Made by a program: the position numbers and the translations under genes. DNA of 24,228 nucleotides, from the NCBI GenBank assembly GCA_019058135.1, contig JAHLWE010000203.1, positions 1 to 24,228 on the forward strand. Direction: 5' to 3'. Origin of the DNA: Promethearchaeota archaeon. GTDB lineage: Archaea; Asgardarchaeota; Lokiarchaeia; Sigyniarchaeales; SOKP01. The notes beneath the pieces are model-generated. The model had not been told where the DNA came from. It saw only the letters and a list, made by a program, of their open reading frames with translations, and searched no databases. Position 1 is the stretch's first letter. Each line of letters starts with the position of its first letter. Below, one piece after another: positions 16,373 through 23,781 of the stretch.

Positions 16373-16732
16373 TTGACAAAGAAAAAGCACAAAGAAGCCC
16401 AACAGGCCCAGAGCTTTAGGATTAAATTTCCTCGCCGTAAAGATGGAGAAATGTTTGCCAGAATTGTTGATATCCTCGGAAATGAACGTATGCGCGTATT
16501 TTGTGAAGATAAAGTTTATCGAATTGGTCGTGTTCGTGGTAAAATTAAAAAAAGAGTGTGGATGCGTCAAGGGGATTTAGTATTAATTTCAAGTTGGGAC
16601 TGGGAAACTCAAACAGTCGGAAAGTTGGGAAAATGTGAAATATTTTGGAGGTATAGAGCTAATGAGATTGCTTGGCTTGAACGCAATAAAAAAGTACCTG
16701 ATATACTTGATATTAATAACATTCCATTATAG
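16373..16732 (+). CDS. eif1a: Translation initiation factor aIF1A
   Basis: 119 residues from a TTG start (GGGT 7 nt upstream). A Lys-rich N-terminal tail (TKKKHKEAQQAQ) is followed by the S1/OB-fold: FPRRKDGEMFARIVDILGNERMRVFCEDKVYRIGRVRGKIKKRVWMRQGDLVLIS. This matches eIF1A/aIF1A (compare the consensus R-V-x-G-K-x-x-K-R-x-W). The factor binds the A-site of the small subunit and helps start-codon selection with aIF2. The C-terminus continues to NNIPL, a little longer than the shortest archaeal forms. Confidence 0.95.
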   Translation: MTKKKHKEAQQAQSFRIKFPRRKDGEMFARIVDILGNERMRVFCEDKVYRIGRVRGKIKKRVWMRQGDLVLISSWDWETQTVGKLGKCEIFWRYRANEIAWLERNKKVPDILDINNIPL

Positions 16733-16952
16733 AATTAGTTAGAATAATGTATCTTTAACTAACAAATCTCAAACATTTTCTACAAAAATTTTATATTTCA
16801 TAATAGATTAATAATATTTGTCTTTTTCTAAGAAATTTAATCAAACATTTAATAACTCCTAAAATCAATTAGATCTTTTAGAAAAGAGTGATTATGAAAG
16901 AATGCTTAAATAATAAAATTTATATTATTAATAAAAAGAGAGTAAAAAAAAT

Positions 16953-17684
16953 ATGGCATATAAGGAAAGAGTGGAAGAAGATGAAGCAGAGACTGTCGAT
17001 TTAGATACGACTATAAAGGAAACTGATATAGATACAACCATTTTCGCTGTTCGCACAACACTCAATCAAGAAAGTAATATTTTGAAGCAAATATTTTATC
17101 GATTTAAAATACTATCTCCATTACCTGACATAAAAGGAATGCTTGTTACTCCACTTTTACCTGGTTTTATATTCATTGAAGCTACTCAAAAAACAGAGGT
17201 TCAAAAAGCCATTCAAGGTATTCAACATATAAAAGGAAGAATCGTGGGACAGATCAAATTAAACGAAATAAATCATGTGCTAGTACCTCGTTCTGTCACT
17301 GAATATCTCGAGGAAGGTGATAAAGTAGAAATTATCAGTGGTGTTTTTACAGGTCGTCGTGCTGTTATTATGCGAATGCCTCATGACACTTCAGCAAGTG
17401 AAGAAGTTGTTGTTAGACTGCTTCAAGAAGAATCTGATATAACGATAAAAATACACGGTGATTATTTAAAATTAGTTGAGAAAGCTAAGAGAGTGGAAGA
17501 ACCAATTCCACAAATTAAAGCAGAATTGGAACCTACAACTGATTTAGAAAAAACTATCTCTTTTGAGGAGGAATATGAACCAGAGGAAATTGGTGAAACC
17601 AAAGTAGCTGAAGTGACTGAAAACAGTGAAGACTGGGAAGAAGAAGTGGAAGAAGAAGATGAATGGTCAAAATTCGAATTTTAA
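16953..17684 (+). CDS. spt5: Transcription elongation factor Spt5 (archaeal NusG) with acidic tail
   Basis: 243 residues. The NGN domain (about 28-108) starts TTIFAVRTTLNQE and holds PLLPGFIFIEA and IKGRIVG. A KOW domain follows (about 121-172: EGDKVEIISGVFTGRRAVIMRM). It clamps onto RNA polymerase with Spt4 and keeps it processive. Typical archaeal Spt5 is about 145-155 aa; here there is an acidic N-terminal extension of about 27 residues and an acidic C-terminal tail of about 65 (EEEYEPEEIGE..., ending in EEEVEEEDEW-like repeats of Glu). The 220-nt gap before it holds no convincing gene, and the secE gene often found before archaeal spt5 is not there. Confidence 0.93.
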   Translation: MAYKERVEEDEAETVDLDTTIKETDIDTTIFAVRTTLNQESNILKQIFYRFKILSPLPDIKGMLVTPLLPGFIFIEATQKTEVQKAIQGIQHIKGRIVGQIKLNEINHVLVPRSVTEYLEEGDKVEIISGVFTGRRAVIMRMPHDTSASEEVVVRLLQEESDITIKIHGDYLKLVEKAKRVEEPIPQIKAELEPTTDLEKTISFEEEYEPEEIGETKVAEVTENSEDWEEEVEEEDEWSKFEF

Positions 17685-17779
17685 CATAGGAGTAAAATTT
17701 AAAATAATCAAAATCATGATAATATTCTTGGTGAAATAATATAATAAAAACTATTTTCATTTTAAGATCTAGTGGAGAA

Positions 17780-18481
17780 TTGATATACTACAAGATATAT
17801 GAAGATATTTTTAACCTTAAACTCACTAGTAGCTTTCTTTCAGCAATTTACGCCTTTTTGAAGCATAGTCTAAAAACTATAGATCTTAACCAAATAGAAA
17901 TGGGAAATTATCGATTTATTTTTGAAATTGAAAAAACTGAAAATATGGAACTCTTATTTGTGATTTTAGCTGAGAGGAGTGATAATTTATTACAACTCAG
18001 GGCAAATTTACTCTCGATAAAAAATAAATTTATTCAACAATTTTATGATCAATTAATTGATTTTAATGGCGATATAACAGATTTTTTTGCATTTGAATCC
18101 ATAGTAGAGGAAATAATTGAAAATAGCAAAAAAATTCTTGATGATTTAGCTTTTCATAAAATTGAACAAATTTTTAAAGATCTACAAAAATTCTCGTCAT
18201 TTGTAATCGATTGTGCCCTTTTAACTCAGAACGGTGGAATTATAAAATCTTCGCTTGAAGAAAAGATATTCTCTGAGATAATAAGAATGCTTGAAGCAAG
18301 GCACATTACAGGAAAAGATGAACTTAATGAATTAATTACTCTGGAAGATTTTGGAATTTTATCTATAAATGCTGTAAATAGGCAAATGATTAGTGTAATT
18401 CAATTCAAGAGAGAGTGTCCATTTGAAACAGCACTTATAATCTCGAAAAAATTTTCGAAAAGAATCCAAATGTCCCTTTAA
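17780..18481 (+). CDS. Longin-like plus roadblock-like protein (Asgard-type)
   Basis: 233 residues, no membrane segment. The N-terminal half (YYKIYEDIFNLKLTSSFLSAIYAFLKHSL..., RFIFEIEKTENMELLFVILAE, then a long helix) has the longin profuse helix-strand pattern. The C-terminal half (CALLTQNGGIIKSSLEEKIFSEIIRMLEA...FGILSINAVNRQMISVIQFK) looks like a roadblock/LC7 domain, which often opens with a strand reading LLTxxGxxI. Such proteins partner small GTPases in eukaryotes and in MglA/MglB-type systems, and Asgard genomes are rich in them. The assignment is by pattern, not by a search. TTG at 17780 or the next codon, an ATA at 17783 (7 nt after GTGG), could be the start. Confidence 0.6.
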   Translation: MIYYKIYEDIFNLKLTSSFLSAIYAFLKHSLKTIDLNQIEMGNYRFIFEIEKTENMELLFVILAERSDNLLQLRANLLSIKNKFIQQFYDQLIDFNGDITDFFAFESIVEEIIENSKKILDDLAFHKIEQIFKDLQKFSSFVIDCALLTQNGGIIKSSLEEKIFSEIIRMLEARHITGKDELNELITLEDFGILSINAVNRQMISVIQFKRECPFETALIISKKFSKRIQMSL

Positions 18482-18530
18482 AAAAACTTTTTTTAAAATT
18501 ATTAAATTTAAAACCGTAAGGTGAAATAAT

Positions 18531-19778
18531 ATGGTTGAATTAAATTTTCTTGGTGTCTTTAAAAAAACCGCCTTTGATAATGAAGAACCTCCGCTATTTG
18601 AATTACGGGATTTAACTATTTTTAAATATACTCAAAATATTAATTATCATAAAATCATAAAAGAATTTGACATATCTCCTTATTTTGTAGAAAAAAAATC
18701 TCCTAAAGATAAAGTAGATAAAAAAAAAGAAGATAAAACAACAGATGCAGTAATTAATAAAATTGAAAAATTTTTGAAATTTGATTTTAATCAAGATAAA
18801 ACCACTGATGAAAAGATTAATGAAATAGAAGCGGAAAAAAATATAATTGATTTTCAATATCAAAATCAATTAGAATATCCTGGCTTAAAGCTTATTTTCA
18901 CCTACATCTTTGGAACTTCCTTTTTTATTGTTTTAATTTCTAATTTTATAGATGATAACATTAAAGATAGGCTGAAAAAATGTCTTACAGAAATCGAATC
19001 AAAATATTCGCCAAAATCTACGGAAAGCCTCGAAAGGAATGACATTTTTGATCATTTTCTGAACATAATTCTTGAATATTTTGCTGAACGAGTTATTTTA
19101 AATTTCTTAGTTCCCGATCTTACTTCAGAATTAGCATTTTATGAAAATAAAAATAAAGAAATAAGTGAATTAATAGAATCTTCAACAAGTGAAGAAGAGA
19201 TTAATCTTATTTCTTATATAACGGGATTAGAAAGTGTAGAAAGTATTGTAACAAAACATTCCTTAGAGTTATCAGTATTTAAAAAACAAATATTCAAATT
19301 ATGGATTGCAAATAAAATCTATCTAAGATTTAATCCTCTTAAATCAGATGATTTCCTCATTACTAGTAGAGGGAAAGAGTATCTCGTAGCCGGCAGAAAA
19401 AATGAACAAGCTTTAACTGAAGAGTTTAAGGATAAAAAGATAATTGGTTTATTAACTAGGTTTGATAAACCAAATTCATTACAAAAAATTTTAGCAAAAT
19501 CGAATTTAAACGAGTACACAGCTCGTCTATATATGAAGTTTCTTATAAATAAAAACTTGGTGGATTGGGTGGAATATTGCCCAAAAATTGAGCCAGTAAG
19601 TGAAGAAGAAATTCCATTACTATTAATGAAAGGATTTAAAGAACAAGATTTAGGTTTTTTGCACCATCTAGAAAAACATTTCGATGGGAAATGCTCTCTG
19701 CATTATTTATCTTCTCTAACTGAACAAAATCCCCAGAAAATAAAGCAACTACTCAATTTAGTAGAAAAAAAAGATTAA
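18531..19778 (+). CDS. Large soluble protein of unknown function with winged-helix-like C-terminus
   Basis: 415 residues, no signal and no clear named domain. The first part contains a Lys/Asp-rich low-complexity linker (about 57-110, KDKVDKKKEDKTTD). A central block (YPGLKLIFTYIFGTSFFIVLISNFIDD then a long helix) resembles a longin-like strand-helix unit. The rest is helical, with two segments that look like winged helices (around SIVTKHSLELSVFKKQIFKLWIANKIYLRFNPL and NSLQKILAKSNLNEYTARLYMKFLINKNLVDWV). GGTGA 6 nt before the ATG supports the start. It lies 49 nt behind the longin/roadblock-like gene, so the two may share a complex; this is inference from position. Confidence 0.6.
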   Translation: MVELNFLGVFKKTAFDNEEPPLFELRDLTIFKYTQNINYHKIIKEFDISPYFVEKKSPKDKVDKKKEDKTTDAVINKIEKFLKFDFNQDKTTDEKINEIEAEKNIIDFQYQNQLEYPGLKLIFTYIFGTSFFIVLISNFIDDNIKDRLKKCLTEIESKYSPKSTESLERNDIFDHFLNIILEYFAERVILNFLVPDLTSELAFYENKNKEISELIESSTSEEEINLISYITGLESVESIVTKHSLELSVFKKQIFKLWIANKIYLRFNPLKSDDFLITSRGKEYLVAGRKNEQALTEEFKDKKIIGLLTRFDKPNSLQKILAKSNLNEYTARLYMKFLINKNLVDWVEYCPKIEPVSEEEIPLLLMKGFKEQDLGFLHHLEKHFDGKCSLHYLSSLTEQNPQKIKQLLNLVEKKD

Positions 19779-19871
19779 ATACTAATTACTATTAGAAAAA
19801 TTAACAATCAGTTGATTTTTTAATTCTACAAATACAAAAATTAAAAACTAATTAAAAGAGTGATAATAAAA

Positions 19872-21155
19872 ATGTCAAGATATCAAGACAAGGCAATAAG
19901 CGATGAAATACTAGAAAAATTATCGTTAAAAAATCGTTATGCTTTTTTAAATAACAATTTGACGGCAATTTTAAAACCTGAACAATTTAACTTCTTAAGA
20001 AACGTTCAAAGATTTTGCATGAGATTTGAAAAAAAAAATAACATCCAACATAGCCTAGATGAGGATTTTTATGAATGGATCCCCCATTTCGGTAAAGAAG
20101 GATATGTAACTCGCGCTTATAAATTTGAGGAAATTGATCTTAATTTTGAATACTTCGGATTAACTGTTGATCTGTTAAGGGCAATTGCCATCGATATGTT
20201 TGATCCTCAATTCGACATGGCTTTAGGAGCTACAATATTAGCAATAAATCCTGTTAAAGCTCATCATGAAGGAAGACCAGAAGTTTTGAAAGCGCTCAAA
20301 GATCTAGTCACGGGTGAATCTCCCGGCGCTATATTGATAACAGAACCCGAAAGAGGCTCTGATGCTGTGCATATGTTATCTAAATGTACGCAGAACGAAG
20401 ATGGCAGTTTTACTCTTAATGGTGAAAAAATCTATAATACTAACGCTCCAAAATCAAAATGGGTTGTTACATACGCATGTGCAGAAAAAGATAATGGAAA
20501 AACAATGGCTCAATTCTTAATCAACACAAATTGGGATGGTTTTATTGTTAAGCGAGTTTATATACCATGGGTTCCAAAAATATGGCTTGGCCATGAATAC
20601 TTCGAAAATTTGAGAGTTCCCCATGAATATGTATTGGGAGGGATAGGGAAAGGTAGAGACCATCTTTTTGAAGGATTGGTTCCTGAAAGGGTAATGATTG
20701 CAATGGGTAATGTCGGCGAAGCATGGGGCGCTCTTTCGCACGCTTTTCTCTATATCAATATGCGAAAGCAATTTAACCAAGAAATCTTGAAGTTTCAAGG
20801 AGTTGGTTTCACATTCGCTGATCTCTGGGCAAGAACAACCAATTTTACTCTTGCATTATTAAAATTCTGTGAAGAATATGATGCAAAAATGGAGAAATTT
20901 GGTGGAGAAATTCCAAGAAACATCTCACAAGCTATGGTTGCTTCTGCTAGTCATTTGAAACTTGAAGGTGCTAGATTATCAGAACGTACCTGCTATGAGT
21001 GTGCAAATCTTATGGGTGGTGCTGGAGTCTGTGATAATACAATGATGCAAGATCTTGTCGGACTTTCAAGAATTCAGGAAATTGTTGGCGGAACCAGACA
21101 AATCCAACAATACATCTTATCAATGGCAACACGTCAATTATATAAGATGTTATAA
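19872..21155 (+). CDS. Acyl-CoA dehydrogenase, copy 1
   Basis: 427 aa, FAD-dependent oxidation of an acyl-CoA at the alpha-beta bond. Start chosen at ATG 19872, not the GTG at 19860: the GTGA there is the ribosome site, 8 nt before the ATG, exactly as in copy 2, which then has the same length without gaps. Motifs: AILITEPERGSDA (FAD/acyl contact), LNGEKIYNTN, FEGLVPERVMIA, MRKQFNQEILKFQGVGFTFADL, LMGGAGVCDNT and EIVGGTRQIQQYIL. The usual MCAD catalytic Glu (YEGT) is Gly here. E272 in VPER aligns with the helix-G Glu used by isovaleryl-CoA and long-chain dehydrogenases, so activity is expected. The electron acceptor (ETF) is not encoded nearby. Confidence 0.92.
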   Translation: MSRYQDKAISDEILEKLSLKNRYAFLNNNLTAILKPEQFNFLRNVQRFCMRFEKKNNIQHSLDEDFYEWIPHFGKEGYVTRAYKFEEIDLNFEYFGLTVDLLRAIAIDMFDPQFDMALGATILAINPVKAHHEGRPEVLKALKDLVTGESPGAILITEPERGSDAVHMLSKCTQNEDGSFTLNGEKIYNTNAPKSKWVVTYACAEKDNGKTMAQFLINTNWDGFIVKRVYIPWVPKIWLGHEYFENLRVPHEYVLGGIGKGRDHLFEGLVPERVMIAMGNVGEAWGALSHAFLYINMRKQFNQEILKFQGVGFTFADLWARTTNFTLALLKFCEEYDAKMEKFGGEIPRNISQAMVASASHLKLEGARLSERTCYECANLMGGAGVCDNTMMQDLVGLSRIQEIVGGTRQIQQYILSMATRQLYKML

Positions 21156-21166
21156 AAATTACATAG

Positions 21167-21212
21167 ATCGTCAATTATTAATATTTTAACTGACGATAAA
21201 ATTCTTTTTTTT
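21167..21212 (+). terminator. Hairpin plus T-run after acyl-CoA dehydrogenase copy 1
   Basis: ATCGTCA (21167-21173) and TGACGAT (21191-21197) form a 7-bp stem with a 17-nt loop, followed by eight T at 21205-21212. It starts 12 nt after the stop codon. A T-run alone terminates archaeal transcription; the hairpin makes the assignment stronger. Confidence 0.5.
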
Positions 21213-21310
21213 AACAATTAATGATTTAATGGAAATAAAATTTAGAAAAACAATAATTTTTTTAAGATTAATTTGATGTTAATTGATTTTCAGAATGTTT
21301 TTTTACAATA

Positions 21311-21466
21311 ATTGAAAATAATTCCCAGAGAATAAAGTAACTCCACGATATATCTGAGAAAAACATTATATATTAAATACAATTAGAAAAAATGAATATA
21401 AATTTTATAAAATTCAATTCTAACAATAAAAACATTAAAGAGATAATTAAAAGAGTGATATAATAA
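21311..21466 (+). repeat. Degenerate repeat of the 19720-19871 region
   Basis: TTCCCAGAGAATAAAGTAAC (21329-21348) matches TCCCCAGAAAATAAAGCAAC (19731-19750), which encodes part of the C-terminus of the gene at 18531. Further blocks shared in the same order are TATTAAATAC/GATTAAATAC, ATTAGAAAAA, TTCAATTCTAACAATA/TTTAATTCTACAAATA and AATTAAAAGAGTGATA. Here the coding sense is lost (an in-frame TAA after ATAAAG). It marks the extent of the tandem duplication that produced acyl-CoA dehydrogenase copy 2. Confidence 0.7.
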
Positions 21467-21467
21467 T

Positions 21468-22751
21468 ATGCCAATGTATCAAGATAAAGCAATAAAGGAT
21501 GAAATAATGGAAAAAATGATACTGAAAAATCGCTACGCCTTTTTCAATAATAACTTGACTGCAGTCTTGAGCCCTGAACAATTTAATTTCTTAAGAAAAG
21601 TACAAAGATTTTGTTTGAGATATCAGAAAAAAAATAACATCCAACATAGTATGGACGAAGACATTTATAAATGGATACCCGATTTTGGTGCAGAAGGGTA
21701 TGTAACCCGTAGTCATCAAATGGATGAACTTGATATTCACTACGAAGAACATGGTGCAGTTGCCGAAATGATGAGAGTATTTGCTTGTGACCAGTTTGAT
21801 ACACAATTTACTATGGCCATGGGTGCAACGATTTTAGCAATAAATCCCATTAAAGTTCATCATGAGGGTATCCCAGAACGTTTAGATGCCCTTAGAGACT
21901 TAATAACTGGTAAAGCTTGTGGAGCAATTTTAATAACAGAACCCGAAAGAGGTTCAGATGCTGTACATCAATTGACAGTCACCGAACCCCAAGAAGATGG
22001 CAGCTTAATTGTTAATGGTGAAAAAATATATAACACCAATGCGCCCAAAGCTAAATGGGTTGTTGGATATGGCTCTGCAGTAGCAAATGAAGGCAATAAA
22101 ATGACTCAATATTTAGTTAATACAAGTTGGGACGGATGGAAGAGCGAAAGAGTATTCATACCTTGGACTCCTAAAATTTGGATCGGCCACAATTACTTTA
22201 CTAACTTAAGAGTTCCTCCCGAATATGTATTAGGTGGTGTTGGAAAGGGCAGAGAACACATGTTCGAAGGATTGGTTCCCGAAAGATTAGGGATCGCTAT
22301 AGGTAATGTTGCTCAAGCATGGACAGCTCTCTCGCACGCTTTTCTCTATATCAATATGCGAAAGCAATTTGGCCAAGAAATCTTGAAATTCCAAGGTGTC
22401 GGTTTCACTTTTGTAGATATGTGGGCCCGAACTACCAACTTAACTCTTGGGTTATTGAAATTCTGTGAAGAATATGATAAAAAAATGGAGAAATTTGGTG
22501 GTGAAATTCCTAGAAATATCTCTCAAGCTATGATTGCTTCTGCCAGTCATTTTAAATTGGAAGCAGCAAGGTTAACCGAACGTACTTGTTATGAAATGGC
22601 GAATCTTATGGGTGGTGCCGGCGTCTGTGATAATACCTTGATGTGGGACCTTGTAGGAATCTCAAGAATCCAAGAAGTTGTTGGAGGTACGAGACAGATA
22701 CAACAGTATATCTTGTCCATGGCAACCCACCAATTATGGAAGATGATATAA
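21468..22751 (+). CDS. Acyl-CoA dehydrogenase, copy 2
   Basis: 427 aa, collinear with copy 1 without gaps and roughly 70% identical by eye. The same motifs are present: AILITEPERGSDA, VNGEKIYNTN, FEGLVPERLGIA with the putative catalytic E272, LMGGAGVCDNT and VVGGTRQIQQYIL. Differences cluster in residues 81-112 (the substrate-pocket side) and 198-228, so the two copies may act on different acyl-CoA chain types; this is inference. GTGA stands 9 nt before the ATG at 21468. A T-rich stretch follows the stop, facing the convergent GTPase gene. Confidence 0.92.
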   Translation: MPMYQDKAIKDEIMEKMILKNRYAFFNNNLTAVLSPEQFNFLRKVQRFCLRYQKKNNIQHSMDEDIYKWIPDFGAEGYVTRSHQMDELDIHYEEHGAVAEMMRVFACDQFDTQFTMAMGATILAINPIKVHHEGIPERLDALRDLITGKACGAILITEPERGSDAVHQLTVTEPQEDGSLIVNGEKIYNTNAPKAKWVVGYGSAVANEGNKMTQYLVNTSWDGWKSERVFIPWTPKIWIGHNYFTNLRVPPEYVLGGVGKGREHMFEGLVPERLGIAIGNVAQAWTALSHAFLYINMRKQFGQEILKFQGVGFTFVDMWARTTNLTLGLLKFCEEYDKKMEKFGGEIPRNISQAMIASASHFKLEAARLTERTCYEMANLMGGAGVCDNTLMWDLVGISRIQEVVGGTRQIQQYILSMATHQLWKMI

Positions 22752-22782
22752 AAGATAAAATTATTTCCTTGTTATAAAATCA

Positions 22783-22803
22783 TTTTTATTTCTTTTTTTT
22801 TTA
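22783..22803 (+). terminator. T-run after acyl-CoA dehydrogenase copy 2
   Basis: TTTTTATTTC followed by ten or more T between the convergent stops at 22751 and 22811; fits an archaeal T-run terminator for the plus-strand gene. Confidence 0.5.
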
Positions 22804-22810
22804 TATTCTT

Positions 22811-23599
22811 TTAGTTGAGTGAATTTAAAATTATGACTATCGCTATTATAATGCAAATTAATATGATAATTAGCCCTAAGAAGTTGTATTTACTTTTAAA
22901 TCGCCGGTTTTGAGACGATCCACTTGGGTTATTAGTATTATCATATTGAGTCATTACTGTTTCTGTCTGTGTGGTTTCTATCATTTGAGTGGTAAGGTGT
23001 TCTTTAATTAACTTATCTAGTGAATTCCATGCTTTATCAATTGATTCTTTTACTTCTTGAGAAATTTCCTCATCAAGTATTTCAAATGTTTGGGTTGTAG
23101 TATCTAATCCTATAGTCAGTTTGTATTGTTCGGTAAATTCTTTATCAACCAATGTTCTTAGAATGGTAGTTTTGCCAACGGCTGCTGGTCCTGCAAGAAC
23201 GACTTTAAATTTAAAATTTTCTTTATCAATAATTTGCCCCAATTTAGGGGGAGAGCGTATATCCATTAAGGCTAATAAAGCCATCTTGTCAAATAGCTTT
23301 TTAATATTTAAACCTGATAACGCTGAAGTTTCTATATATTCCAGTAAGCTATACCTATGAACAACATCAAGGATCTTTTTCTTTCCTATTAAGATGCCAA
23401 GTTCTTTTTCGAGATCTTTTTTATTTCCCACAAGAATAATTGGGATATTTCCAGCTTTTACTCGTATCTCATTATAATATTTTTCAAGTCTATCGAAAGT
23501 ATCCGGGCGGGCTAAATCAAATATTAGAGCGATTATCGAAGCGCCTTTAAAGAAATCACTCTTGAAAAATTCGAATCTTTCCTGTCCACCGATCTCCAA
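22811..23599 (-). CDS. Circularly permuted Ras-like GTPase with C-terminal membrane anchor
   Basis: 262 residues from TTG 23599. Motif order is G3 (EIGGQERF, 2-9), G4 (GNKKD, 58-62), G5 (ETSAL, 90-94), a linker (about 112-131), then G1 (GPAAVGKTT, 137-145) and G2 (T162 in LTIGLDT), ending with strand beta2 (TQTFEIL). Each motif occurs once. A helical segment, a Thr/Gln-rich linker (203-230) and a membrane helix (239-258) follow, so it is a tail-anchored GTPase. The open frame extends upstream through VRITLSVL, which supplies beta3, to a TGA at about 23632. GTGAGG there suggests initiation a few codons before the TTG, at a non-standard codon. The normal G3 Asp is Glu. Two fused broken GTPases is the alternative. 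No G1 motif lies upstream. Confidence 0.85.
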   Translation of the reverse strand: MEIGGQERFEFFKSDFFKGASIIALIFDLARPDTFDRLEKYYNEIRVKAGNIPIILVGNKKDLEKELGILIGKKKILDVVHRYSLLEYIETSALSGLNIKKLFDKMALLALMDIRSPPKLGQIIDKENFKFKVVLAGPAAVGKTTILRTLVDKEFTEQYKLTIGLDTTTQTFEILDEEISQEVKESIDKAWNSLDKLIKEHLTTQMIETTQTETVMTQYDNTNNPSGSSQNRRFKSKYNFLGLIIILICIIIAIVIILNSLN

Positions 23600-23781
23600 A
23601 ACGGAAAGAGTTATTCTTACGATAAGCCCTCACTTATTATTAATGATTGAAGTGTTCAATATATTAATAAGTTGGAGAAAAATAATTAAAGATCTTATTT
23701 ATCAGAAAATAATTTCAATTTACCCAAAAAACTTCTTTTTCTGTATAAGTTAATCGTAAAATGAAAATAAAAAAAGTCAGT

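Larger units (their letters stand above)
21156..21467. other. 312-nt spacer: hairpin/T-run terminator and duplicated-gene fossil
   Basis: This spacer separates the two acyl-CoA dehydrogenase genes. The first part holds a terminator-like hairpin (see separate entry). The part from about 21311 resembles the end of the gene at 18531-19778 and its downstream spacer. It ends in the same AATTAAAAGAGTGATA leader that precedes copy 1. I see no open reading frame and no RNA gene in it. Confidence 0.6.

Noticed and set aside
16894..17004. Small ORF of 36 codons before spt5 (start ATG 16894) as a possible SecE
   Set aside because: The sequence is Lys-rich with no membrane helix and half of it overlaps spt5 in another frame.
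19860..19871. GTG at 19860 as start of acyl-CoA dehydrogenase copy 1
   Set aside because: The same GTGA precedes copy 2 as its ribosome site, and starting at ATG 19872 makes both proteins collinear from residue 1.
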